Assembly (NCBI GenBank): GCA_038030265.1
Contig: CM075941.1
Coordinates: 35,154,164 to 35,218,163, forward strand
From: Corythucha ciliata
Taxonomy: Eukaryota > Arthropoda > Insecta > Hemiptera > Tingidae
DNA: 64,000 nucleotides
Direction: 5' to 3'
In this document: piece by piece, positions 1-9,983 of the stretch
How the letters are laid out: each line of letters starts with the position of its first letter
How positions within the stretch are numbered: the first letter of the stretch is position 1
Program-made: the position numbers and the translations under genes
The notes under the pieces: model-generated
The model's input: only the letters and a program-made list of their open reading frames with translations
Database searches by the model: none
What the model was told of the DNA's origin: nothing

Positions 1-608
1 ATGGCTCATGCATTGCGTATGGTGAACCAAAAAAAATCCTAATTCGTGAAAAGTCCCCCTATTTTGCGGTTAGTATTGTGGAAAACACTTAAGAAAAACG
101 ATGATTTCCAGCTAAAACTGAGAAAAGTGATAATCCCCTGGTAAATAATTTAAAAAATCGCTAATTTGCTACTAAAATTGAGGAAAACGCCAAAACTCGT
201 GGATAATTAAGAAACATCGCTCACGGATAAAAACGATACTTTGCTGCTAAAGTTGAGAAAATGCGCAAATTCGTGGCTATGGGAGGGGGTGGGGCGAAAC
301 CGCTAGTCTGCGGGTGAAATTGAGAAGAACGATACACTCGGCCAAGATTGAGAAAAGCGCTAATTTGCGGGTAGAGTCCAAAAATCGCTCCTAACTGAGA
401 GGTTGAGGCTATGATGATGCCAACAAGATGTCCAGATTCATGAGTGTGCTGGCTGGGTGGAATGATGACTAAAATGTGAAATTACCCCCTCCCATCACCC
501 TTACGAGATTTAAATCTGATCCCCTCCCATCACCCTTACGAGATTTCAATCTGATCAGGGGATCAGACAAATCCCACCTCCCAGGACAAATTCCTACCTA
601 CGCCACTG
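1..608. mobile_element. Right end of a hAT-like element with minisatellite cargo (cut by window start)
   Basis: The first 480 bases match 46870-47430 closely and consist of a degenerate tandem motif of roughly 40 bp (variants of cgctaatttgcggctaaaat followed by gagaaaa). The element ends in cctacgccactg at 597-608, the same terminus as the complete copy at 44802-47428. Just inside that end, a short segment (about 476-570) is duplicated here but not in the other copy. The 8 bases after the end (gactgcaa) would be the target duplication; the left end lies outside the window. There is no convincing coding potential. Confidence 0.6.
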
Positions 609-779
609 GACTGCAAGAGTCGGACGCTGACGCGCGCGTCAGTAAAATCACGCAGAACTCAATGGGGCCTTTCACATTGGAAGCGTTCGCAAGTCGTCTC
701 TTCCCCGAAAAAAAAATACGCCCAATCGCGCGTCAGTGTTTTTTTTCTCCTAATATGAAAGGGCCCTTACGCCTCCTTT

Positions 780-1050
780 AAAGCGCTTCAAAATAGATGA
801 CACATTTTTATAAACCATCACATTTTTCAACTCCTTGCTTCGTTGGTGGTTTTCTGAATACGGCCCTTGGTGTTCGAAGGAAATGTTTTCAAGTGGGCGT
901 TGACTCGTTGAACTGGCTTTGGATGGCTTCGCCAATCCGGATGAGTATGAGCCAAGTCGGTTTTGGGAAATCTCTTTCATGAATGACAGAGGGTTTGGGT
1001 AGATGGGCTTGTTCCTCTTTGGAGGCGCGGAAGAGGATTGTTATTGGCTT
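780..1050. repeat. Dispersed repeat, inverted partner of 3840-4118
   Basis: About 270 bases starting at aagcgcttcaaaatagatga match the reverse complement of 3840-4118. Short open frames here are shadows. The pair lies about 2.8 kb apart in opposite orientation, so it is either two independent insertions or the arms of a larger foldback interrupted by unrelated DNA. Confidence 0.6.
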
Positions 1051-1139
1051 CGGACGGCGGGGTGTGTAGCCGTGACGTGCGGCAAGCAAGGTGGATACGG
1101 GAACGAGAGAATTCCACCCCAAAAAAGCATTTCAGTAGG

Positions 1140-2250
1140 TCGAGTAGGCTCACTAGGGTCACGGATAAAAGTATCTGAACAAGGTTCAAAGTATCTGAAC
1201 AATTTGTAGTAAATTTCTGAGGAAATTACCTACAAATCAAAATTATTCGAATCGTAAAACAGCTTGTTTTTATTCGACTACGACAATTACTACCGTTGAA
1301 AACCAATTGTAAGACATTATTAAGCTACAAATGCTTCAAATAATAAAAAGTACGTAATTTTTCAGAAAAAAAATGTGTGCAGGAACCGAGGAAACTGGGG
1401 AAAAGTTGGTCAGACAAACGGTCCATCCGATCTGAACCTCCCAACTCCCAAGAGAGGTCTCTACCACTGGATGCGCAAAAAACAAGAAAATGAGGCGTGG
1501 ATTGTCGTAATTACGGGACCGGAGGTCTCTTCACATTGGCTGTCTCAAAAAACGGCGTCAGCAGGAAAACCCCTTCACCCATCGAAAACCCCGCAAAAAC
1601 ATTCTCAACCAAGGTATTTTTGGACCCGCTTCTAGCTGGGGGTGACGTCAATGATGGTCCCGCTGCGCAAAGGGCCATTCAAGCTCTAGTTATAATATCT
1701 CTGTGGCTACAACAGCAGCTAGGCAAAAAAAGAAGATCGTATACGCGAGCGGAATTTCATGAAGATACAAATAACACTTTGAAATCCAGGATTGGTGCAG
1801 AAATACGGCGATAATTTACGTAACGCCCAGGAGGCGAGGTAGCACACGTAAATACTTAAGGGTGAGTTGCACGTGTGACGCCCTCCAATAAGCCCTCGTC
1901 TACTACTCGGCATACATTTTCCTTCCTAATTCCTGCACCAACCCTGGTTTTTAAAACTCGTTTCAATCCCCAGGGAATTCAGCATATGCAGTAGTACTCC
2001 TTTTTTCAAATAAGTCGAAGGAAGAGCATGAAATTTTAAGGTAAAACTTCAACGTGGTCTAAAGTCACTTCCGGGACAAAGTTTGAAAAATTGATGCTAC
2101 CGCATATGCATTGGTGGATATGGATTGGTGCAGAAATAAGGCAAGACGACGGAGGATTGGAGGGGGTCGATTGGGGGGATCACTGCAGCTCCCCCTTAAC
2201 TGGTTACACCTCCATAACCTCTGTGATTAACTGATCAGCAAAAAGATCTT
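1140..2250. other. No gene seen
   Basis: I see only short, unsupported open frames and no recognisable motif or strong inverted repeat in this stretch. Confidence 0.5.
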
Positions 2251-2454
2251 GAATGCTCCGCGCCAAACTTTCAGAACTAAGTACAACCAAAATACTTTGC
2301 AGTCTCCTTTTGGTTTAGTTTGTGTTACTTGCAGTAGAAGGTGTCAGTTGCTGATGAGGGGTCACAGTTGTGCCCGAAATGCATTCGACGTATTAAAGGA
2401 GACTGCAAAGTATTTTGGTTGTACTTAGTTCTGAAAGTTTGGCGCGGAGCATTC
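2251..2454. repeat. 204-bp foldback element with 60-bp perfect arms
   Basis: Arms 2251-2310 and 2395-2454 are reverse complements over all 60 positions when aligned by eye; they begin gaatgctccgcgccaaactt. The loop is about 84 bp. This is a MITE-like hairpin, young or strongly conserved given the perfect arms. No target duplication was resolved. Confidence 0.75.
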
Positions 2455-3590
2455 ACTGAGGGACAACCGGTAAATGGAGGTGGATTCCATTATAAAAGAT
2501 CTTGAGTTTAATGAACGGGTCAATTTCCAGGTCATCTGGTTAGTTGAACGACGTTAGTTGAACTCGATTTCACGGTGGTGAAAACCATTTCTTCTGACTG
2601 CCGTTTATAAATAAAATTCAGTTCTAACTTCCGTCAATTGCTCTCAGATTTGCGCATTCAGTGGTAGAGACTTCTCTTGGGACAAATTTTTGAATGTTGT
2701 TGTCTCCCAGCGAATAATAGTATTTGTTATTAAAACAAAAGCTTTTCGCTTTTTGGAGGCATCCTCAGTGTTTTTGTTCACAAACACAAAAAAATTTCGC
2801 CTTTCGAAAAGAGTGCATTTCATTCCGTATACGGATACCCTAAGCCGTCCCAGAAGTAATAATTTTGATACCATAATTTGATTCATTAAGCCGAACTTCT
2901 TCCTCTATTTTCACCACCCTCTTTCAAAAATGTCGAAAAGTTTCGTTAGTTTTCCAAGGGCTTTGTTATATTAAATTTTTGTGCCGTATTTTATAATACC
3001 TAAACGTGTGAATTTAAGCTATTTTTTTGAAATTTCATCCCCCCCCCCCATCAAAGTTTTCGATAAATCTCAATGGAACCCAGGGCTTTCGTTACATTAA
3101 ATTATTGAGTCGAATTTTAGTTCGCTAGGATGAACTAGCGAAGTTCAGCGCTATTTTTACACTTCCACACCGGGAGGACCACCCCCACCACCTTGAATTT
3201 TTCGAAAAATTAAAATGGGAATCAAAGGCTACTCTAACATGGAGTATTCGCACTGAATATGATGCATCTAGAATCAACTGGTGAATTGTAGTGATTTTTT
3301 GACAATTTCAAACCCTATTTCCCCCCCCCCCCTTGACCGATTTGGCCCAAATGCAATACCGACCGGGGTCTTATGACTTCTGATTTTCGTGCCAAAGCGC
3401 GTTCCGCTGAATTAATTTCTTCGAGAGTTATCGTGCTAACAAGAAAACGGCCATAAGCTTATATATAAAATGAATCCTGGAGACCACTATCGTGTTCTAG
3501 AGGATCTGAAACGTGAAAAAAACATGACATGACCCATGTTTGCCACCATCACGACGAGACCAATAGTGCATTTTCAGAATGAAATGCACT
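2455..3590. other. No gene seen; AT-rich with C-tracts
   Basis: The stretch holds several loosely similar AT-rich segments with runs of C (near 3040 and 3320), which look like decayed repeats. There is no supported coding region. Confidence 0.45.
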
Positions 3591-3596
3591 AAAAAA

Positions 3597-3615
3597 AGTG
3601 AAGAAGAAGAAGAAG

Positions 3616-3660
<45 letters not shown>
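3597..3660. repeat. GAA-to-poly(A) simple repeat
   Basis: A short run of gaa triplets passes into about 43 uninterrupted A residues. The flanks share atgaaatgcactaaaa on both sides (about 3579 and 3660), a direct repeat of roughly 16 bp, as would flank a poly(A)-tailed insertion whose body was lost, or slippage. Confidence 0.8.
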
Positions 3661-3662
<2 letters not shown>

Positions 3663-3839
3663 AAATGCACTAAAATGCCTACTTCAGGAAGTGGGAGAGA
3701 GGAGAAAAAACCAAACACATTCATATTATCTCATTCCTTTTATTTCATCTATGCGAAACAAAACAGCCGCGGCTGCGGCAGCGATTTCCCTTATTCCTAA
3801 ACGATGAAGTAAGGCACAAACGATGGGTTTGCAGAACTG

Positions 3840-4118
3840 CAATCGCCACTAACAATCTTCTTCCACGCCTCGAAAGAGGAACAAGCCCGTCTACCCAATT
3901 CCTGTCACGAATGGCAGGCATTTCCCGAAACCGACGTGGCTCATACTCATCATCCTCGAAGCCGTCCAAAGCCAGTTCAACGAGTCGACGCCCACTTGAA
4001 AACATTTCCTTCGAACACCAAGGGCCGCATTCAGAAAACCACCTTTACGAAGCAAGGAGTTAAAAAATGTGATGGTTTATAAAAATGTGTCATCTATTTT
4101 GAAGCGCTTAAAGGAGGC
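3840..4118. repeat. Dispersed repeat, inverted partner of 780-1050
   Basis: This is the reverse-complement relative of 780-1050; similarity continues to the tttgaagcgctta edge. It is moderately diverged and noncoding. Confidence 0.6.
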
Positions 4119-4566
4119 GTAAGGCCCCTCTCACACTGGGAGAAAAAAGTCGCAGACGCGCGCCGATCTAGAATATTAATTCTCCTAAAAGCAGAGGGGG
4201 GCATAATTTCACCGTCATTATTACAATCTCACAACTCCATTAGTGAGTTGATAATTATTGATCTCTTTTCTCCAAAACAATAATTAAATAAACTAAATAA
4301 AACCATTTTAATTGTCAGCGTCAGGACTAATGATTTTTATCCTACGTCGATAATTTCATACCGGCTTCCGCTGAGGGCGAATCGATCGCAGAACGCTCGG
4401 CAGACATACGAACTACACATACAGAGAAAAAACCCGCCAAAAAAGAGCGTATTAACCAAAGTATTAACGGTCGCACGACAAAATACGGGTCTTAGCACTT
4501 CTTGACTTGAGTGCATCGAAACGGCAAACATTTAAAACCAAAGTAAAAACAAATAAACTGTATTAA

Positions 4567-5066
4567 NNNNNNNNNNNNNNNNNNNNNNNNNNNNNNNNNN
4601 NNNNNNNNNNNNNNNNNNNNNNNNNNNNNNNNNNNNNNNNNNNNNNNNNNNNNNNNNNNNNNNNNNNNNNNNNNNNNNNNNNNNNNNNNNNNNNNNNNNN
4701 NNNNNNNNNNNNNNNNNNNNNNNNNNNNNNNNNNNNNNNNNNNNNNNNNNNNNNNNNNNNNNNNNNNNNNNNNNNNNNNNNNNNNNNNNNNNNNNNNNNN
4801 NNNNNNNNNNNNNNNNNNNNNNNNNNNNNNNNNNNNNNNNNNNNNNNNNNNNNNNNNNNNNNNNNNNNNNNNNNNNNNNNNNNNNNNNNNNNNNNNNNNN
4901 NNNNNNNNNNNNNNNNNNNNNNNNNNNNNNNNNNNNNNNNNNNNNNNNNNNNNNNNNNNNNNNNNNNNNNNNNNNNNNNNNNNNNNNNNNNNNNNNNNNN
5001 NNNNNNNNNNNNNNNNNNNNNNNNNNNNNNNNNNNNNNNNNNNNNNNNNNNNNNNNNNNNNNNNNN
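4567..5066. other. Assembly gap (500 N)
   Basis: Exactly 500 undetermined bases, a conventional placeholder, so the true distance is unknown. Nothing can be said about content. Confidence 0.99.
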
Positions 5067-5328
5067 CTGTGAAATCTGTTAAGGAGCTGATAGAAAAAAC
5101 TAATTCCCGTATTTTATGAACATTCTTTGAAAACATGGGGTCCTTAAGTGGCCCGTGCACGCGCAATAAATATTACGCAATTTGGGGTGGACGATGAAAT
5201 TGAACGTTTCTGGGTAGTATTGATGGGTTGCACGATATATGGTAAAAACCATTTTTATTTGCTAACTTCTGAAAAAATATAGTACAACCCCAAACATTTC
5301 GTTACGTAGTTGATTAAAACTGATAGAG

Positions 5329-5466
5329 TTTCCCATTTGCATAAAATTCTGTAACAGGGCAATTCCTTTTGCACCCACCTTCTTCATTAACATAATTATG
5401 ATTTAATTCAGAGAGGACAGGTGGAAATGAATTGCCCTGTTGCAGAATTTTACGCAAATGTAAAAC
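5329..5466. repeat. ~138-bp MITE-like foldback
   Basis: Imperfect inverted arms of about 38 bp (gtttcccatttgcataaaat and its partner near 5430-5466) enclose about 60 bp. The shared arm core includes the string cagggcaattc. Confidence 0.6.
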
Positions 5467-6841
5467 GCTCTTGGTTAAGATACGAGGGGGTGATTCTCTA
5501 TAATTGAGGTACCTGACTTATTTTTACCATCGTAAGTCACCTGATAACATTGCACTTATTGAATCAATGAATAAAATCACCGGTGGCTAACGCTATTGAT
5601 TTCGACCCAAAGTTACAGAATTCATGGGCCTGTTCAATGAAATTAGCAGCAGTTGATATCAACAGTCAATCATGCACTTGATTTCATTCAATTTTGTCGA
5701 TTTTTACTAATGACATCTTACGAAATATTATTGTTAAAGTTATAAAACGGACCTCCAGGCCTTAGATTTGCTTTTTTCGTAAAAATTATTGTGTGAATTA
5801 ATACCCACCTTTGAGCCGTCGTCAAGGCCTCGCAAACAGCTTAATTTTCTTGAAAACGATTAATCCTCGTGCTCTTTTTGTTCGTCGAAAATTGTCAAAA
5901 GATGAAATGAGTCATGCGTTTAAAAACGCTGTGTAATTAAATAGTATTTCCCAGTTACAAGAGATATATATTTTTTTAAGCAAACTTATTACATGATGAA
6001 AATGAATCTGCGAAGTCCATTGGCGAAGAAACCCGTTGAAAACAGTGCAAAATAAATAGAGAACAAGCAACAAGTGATACTGAGTAACTCACTCCGAGCT
6101 CCGCTTAATTATCTTTCCTGAGGGATGAGAATCATTTCTGGTGCCACTTCATATCTCAATAAGTGCAAATCACTACACAATACGAACTTCGGGTATTTAG
6201 AGTCTGTTAAAAATTAATTAAAGCACGTAAATCGGCCAAAACCACTTCTCTCTATGCAATCTTATAGCGTTTTCCTTTTGCCATTTCAAAAGTGCTCTGG
6301 GGCCGCTCTTGTGACGTCACAAGCCCGCTCGGATCGAACCGGCTAAGAGCGGATCGAACTCGGCTAAGAGTGGGTTGAAATGGAACGACTTTTGACATGT
6401 GGAAGAGAGCGCTCTTTAATAACAACCTTCCTCCTCATGACTGTTTTGTAGTTTTTGTGTTTGTTTTGAATGGAAGTACATATTTATTTACGTGTATGAG
6501 CGGAGCACTTGTATATTTTGGTGTGGAGGACTTGTATATTTTTGTGTGGAGTACTTGTATTTATTAACGATAATTTACTTATTAGCATGACTGTGAACAA
6601 ATCGGGTGCATCCCTTCGAGAGTTCAATGCCCAATTCCATTAAATGTTCTTCCAGGAACATAATTGATATCTAATAACAACAAGTTGCGAATTTAGAAAT
6701 TCTCGGCCACCAAACACGCTTTGTGCCGGCAGGAAAAATGAAGGAATGGGCTTTGGGGGAAATATGTAATACATAAAGGGAATAACTTCATTAATGTAGA
6801 GAATCCGGATGAACCGTTTTGTAACGATTGGAACACTGGTA
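5467..6841. other. No gene seen
   Basis: This is AT-rich sequence without supported coding regions. Around 6330-6365 there is a short tandem duplication of a motif containing ggatcgaactcggctaagag. Confidence 0.45.
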
Positions 6842-7104
6842 CTAAAGTACGCGACACGAAATAAGGCGGGTGTGACTCATCGGCCCTCCCATGCCCTGTT
6901 GCCACTCCGTGCGTTGTGGTTGGTGATGTGGGGTGGGGTTTTACGAACGCTCACCGGCTCACAGCTCTCCAAAGTGACAACGATGGGAGCGCAACGTTGC
7001 CAGCTATGGGTGTAGACTTGAGCTTTTCATCGCATCTTTGGGACTATACGTTGGTTTTTTAGTCGATGAGTCACACCCGCCTTATTTCGTGTCGCGTACT
7101 TTAG
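6842..7104. repeat. 263-bp foldback element
   Basis: Arms of about 40 bp beginning ctaaagtacgcgacacgaaa recur as the reverse complement ending at 7104. The interior is unique and noncoding. It abuts the 3' side of the minus-strand coding candidate at 7112-7378. Confidence 0.7.
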
Positions 7105-7111
7105 GTTTTTG

Positions 7112-7378
7112 TTATTCTGTCTTCTCCTTATTGATTGATGCTGCAATAATAGCCCACGTAGTCTTCTTATTTTCATATTTTTCGCCGGACGAGCTTGACT
7201 CTAGACTCGAGTTATCCATTCCATACATTTCAAAATGAGCCTCGTGGCATTCATCTGACCACTTCTCTGGATCTGTTGAGTAATCGACGATAATGGTACC
7301 TACGAATAACAGAACTTGAATGATTGTTAAACCGCCTTCGTTCAACAAATCGTTGGCTTCCTCCGCGACGAAAAACAA
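7112..7378 (-). CDS. Possible terminal coding exon, unrecognised
   Basis: On the minus strand, 89 codons stay open and end at a stop at 7112. The translation has a hydrophobic stretch (IIQVLLFVGTIIVDY) followed by an acidic, Ser-rich, then Lys/Glu-rich tail ending NKEKTE, which looks more protein-like than neighbouring frames. A second open frame overlaps at 7251-7529 and could join it by a frameshift or splice. I recognise no family and no convincing start codon. It may be a true last exon, a decayed gene or chance. The adjoining foldback element begins 8 bp past the stop. Confidence 0.2.
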   Translation of the reverse strand: MFFVAEEANDLLNEGGLTIIQVLLFVGTIIVDYSTDPEKWSDECHEAHFEMYGMDNSSLESSSSGEKYENKKTTWAIIAASINKEKTE

Positions 7379-8390
7379 AATACGAACTCAAAACGATGCT
7401 TATCACAATGAACCTTCCAAGAGATCGATTTTGACGGAGCAGTTGAAGTTGCTCTAGCTCTGATCCATGGAGGAGCGTAGGGATAAATGGAACGAATAAA
7501 AAGTCGCTCTGCTGAGGATCAATTGGCAAATGGAACCTTCAAACTCTTATCAGATCAGACCTGGAGCAGCCCCAGCTCTACTTTTTGTGCTAATGGAAAA
7601 CGCTATTAGTAGAAGTTGATAAAGAACTTGAAACAGATGGAGCAGCCAATCAGAAAGAATCACCGAATGGCCGCACTGTATTTTATGAAGCCACTGTAAC
7701 ATGCTTAGGCTAAAGTGTTGACTCGGATAGTTTGTAAACTAGCCAGCTAAAGTCTGTCCACGTTAGTACGGTGCAAATAGACCTAAACCCCAACATCCAA
7801 AGTGAAAGTTTCCCTTCAACGCCAAATTGTTCCTCACAACCCACATATTGATTGGTAAAAAGTTCCACCATTTGGTGCTATGGGTTTGGGTGGGAGGGGG
7901 TAATAAGTTAGTAAATTCTTATTTTGTTCCAGTATTTCTCAAATATTTCGAAATCTATGAGGTTTAGCGTGAAAATGAGCGTTTACAAAAATAATCTTCA
8001 TCAAATTGCCCACAAAAATGATCCCCGAGATAATCTTACTTGAGTGAACGGTTCGAGAGTTACTAGAGAGTTACTAGAGTTACGAGAGAAAATAACAATC
8101 AGTCAGTCTGTAGGTCAAAATTACCTCACAAGATTCTGTTTTCGTGTTGAATTGATGTTTCTGGATTTTGGAATGGAACATATCCGTTTTTTCAGCTGCT
8201 TGGGAGGTTCAAGTGTAATTTTTACCCTTCATACTACCATATTCCGGAGTAATATGTCCAGCTTTTTACTTATTAAAGGCCCGCTGGATCCACTACTACT
8301 CGAACTTTTCCCTTTTCCCACACCACCTTGAGATACCTTCTCTATTACTTATTAAATTCTTATTATTAAAGGGATGAAAATGAGCGTTAA

Positions 8391-8551
8391 AGCTTGGGTT
8401 TCCCAAGAAAGCGGTGCCGTAATATTGCGGTAGAAAACATCCCCTTTTAAATCACGTCAGTAGTTGCCTAGGGAACGATCAACTGGCGTGATTTAAAAGG
8501 GGTGTTTTCTACAGCTGTATTACGGCAATACTTTCCTAGGAAACCCAAGCT
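8391..8551. mobile_element. 161-bp Harbinger-like MITE, TSD TAA
   Basis: Terminal inverted repeats AGCTTGGGTTTCC/GGAAACCCAAGCT, with long arms including cccttttaaatcacg, are flanked on both sides by TAA (8388-8390 and 8552-8554). A 3-bp TWA target duplication is the hallmark of PIF/Harbinger elements. The element sits 12 bp beyond the stop codon of the minus-strand exon candidate at 8564-8724, so it could lie in that transcript's 3' UTR. Confidence 0.75.
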
Positions 8552-8563
8552 TAAGCGATGTCG

Positions 8564-8724
8564 TTAGTTGAGCTGATTCCTCGACACCAAAGCAGCCTTA
8601 CGATAAGGTCCGTGTGCTTCGAGAGACTCTTCCCTTTGGACTTCAGTGATGTCGATTCCGTGACCTTCGTTCGCGGGAAAATTCGGGCCCCTGAGAACAG
8701 GATAAAGCAATGCGGCCAAGTACG
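8564..8724 (-). CDS. Possible terminal coding exon, unrecognised
   Basis: On the minus strand a good acceptor (ctgtcatttcag) precedes 2 nt plus 53 codons ending in a stop at 8564. The peptide begins YLAALLYPVLRGPNFPANEG and ends RNQLN, a plausible C-terminal tail after a hydrophobic segment. The exon would enter in phase 2, so at least one upstream exon at higher coordinates is needed; I could not identify it. No family recognised. A chance open frame with a fortuitous acceptor is the main alternative. Confidence 0.3.
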
Positions 8725-9084
8725 CTGAAATGACAGGGAGAACCCCTTCAACTGCTCGTCTGATCGAAAATCCGATCGTTCAAAATCGCGTGGGTGATTC
8801 TTCCATGTTGTGCCATTTTTTCGATTTGTGCTGGATGTGGTTAATGAGTGCCTCTGACAATTGTTAATAGCGTTAGCGACCCAAAGCAAAAATCAGCGTT
8901 TCGCAATGTCGTTGACATTAGCCAACATTCTTGTCTCTAGAGCGGGCCATTGAGGTCCACCTGCATCGAGGCTCCTCTTTCATCTCAGGACTTAAGGGGC
9001 TCCGATTATTGCGTGTCCACCGTCCGCAAAAAAATTTTAAGCGGCCTCTGAAACCGGGTCAATGCGGTCACAAATATTGAAATA

Positions 9085-9207
9085 TGTGAGGTTTGAACAC
9101 ATGAGTTGAAAAACAATAAAAACAGTTTTGATTTGGTTGTCTATGTGAAACTGTTTCATTTCACTCGGGTTCTCTGAACACGAGTTTTCAGGGTATCCGA
9201 CATTACA
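9085..9207 (+). repeat. 5' LTR of gypsy element 1 (123 bp)
   Basis: It begins TGTGAGG and ends ATTACA (TG...CA), and appears identical over 123 bp to 11901-12023. It contains AATAAA and is followed 3 bases later by tggcgacagga, a primer-binding site of the type complementary to the tRNA 3' end (…CCA); the tRNA was not identified with certainty. Confidence 0.92.
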
Positions 9208-9230
9208 TTTTTGGCGACAGGACTTTCAAA

Positions 9231-9983
9231 ATGCCACTGAGAAGACGCGTGTACAGTGAAGAAGCTCGAAGGGAAGGAAATGTGGCTCGTTCGTCGGAAT
9301 CAGTTGTACGGCCGTTGAATATCGGTAACATATCAGAATTTAACGTGAGTTCTGATAATTGGTCAATATACAAGGAACGCTTAGACCAGTATTTTGAAGT
9401 GAATGCTGTCGAGGAAGATCGTAAAACATCAGTTTTTATTTCGCTGATGGGAACAGAAGCGTATTCTTATTTGCGAAATTTGTGTTCTCCGGAACTACCA
9501 AAAATTAAAACTTATAATGAAATTTGCAGTTTGATGGACAGGCAATTTTCGTGTCGAGTTTCTATTTTTCGACAGAGGATCCGTTTCTACAAAATGGAAC
9601 AACATGAAAATGAAAGTGTTGCAGATTGGTTTGTTCGGTGTAAGAAGTTCGCAGCTGACTGCGAATTCGGCGAATGTCTGGAACAAGTCCTTAAGGATAA
9701 GTTTGTCTGTGGTATTATTCATACTAATATTTTAGATCGGCTTTGTGAAGAAGATCCTCAAAAGAAATCGCTCATGGACCTTTATGACATTGCTTTGAGA
9801 AAAGAGTCATTTTCGAAGCAAGATCACAGTCGGTCAGAAGAAATCAATAAGTTGAAGCCCAGACAGTTTCAAAAATGTCGTTCTTGTGGAAAAGATAATC
9901 ATGACTTCGTGAACTGCAGGTACAAGAATTACATTTGTAAGAAGTGTGGAAAAAAAAGGTCATTTAGCAGTTGTTTGTACTGA
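9231..9983 (+). CDS. gag: Gag polyprotein of gypsy element 1
   Basis: A 250-residue frame starts at an ATG 23 bp after the 5' LTR. The capsid-like middle (WSIYKERLDQYF, VADWFVRCKKFA) has the look of insect gypsy Gag, which packages element RNA into particles in the cytoplasm. The C-terminus carries one complete CCHC zinc knuckle (CRSCGKDNHDFVNC, about residue 217). A second knuckle starts (CKKCGKK), but an eight-A run at 9950-9957 puts its remaining Gly-His-Cys in the +1 frame, where pol continues. Gag therefore ends after an aberrant tail (RSFSSCLY). The overlap is either a frameshift signal or a one-base insertion. Confidence 0.9.
   Translation: MPLRRRVYSEEARREGNVARSSESVVRPLNIGNISEFNVSSDNWSIYKERLDQYFEVNAVEEDRKTSVFISLMGTEAYSYLRNLCSPELPKIKTYNEICSLMDRQFSCRVSIFRQRIRFYKMEQHENESVADWFVRCKKFAADCEFGECLEQVLKDKFVCGIIHTNILDRLCEEDPQKKSLMDLYDIALRKESFSKQDHSRSEEINKLKPRQFQKCRSCGKDNHDFVNCRYKNYICKKCGKKRSFSSCLY

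Noticed and set aside
476..1814. Several 60-105-codon frames in the first 2 kb
   Set aside because: They fall in the hAT terminus and the dispersed repeat, overlap each other in all frames and carry no motif.
3579..3800. Lys-rich and Phe/Ser-rich open frames on both strands
   Set aside because: They are translations of the GAA/poly(A) simple repeat.
4492..5166. 224-codon minus-strand open frame
   Set aside because: Almost all of it is the N gap; no stop can be seen in undetermined bases.
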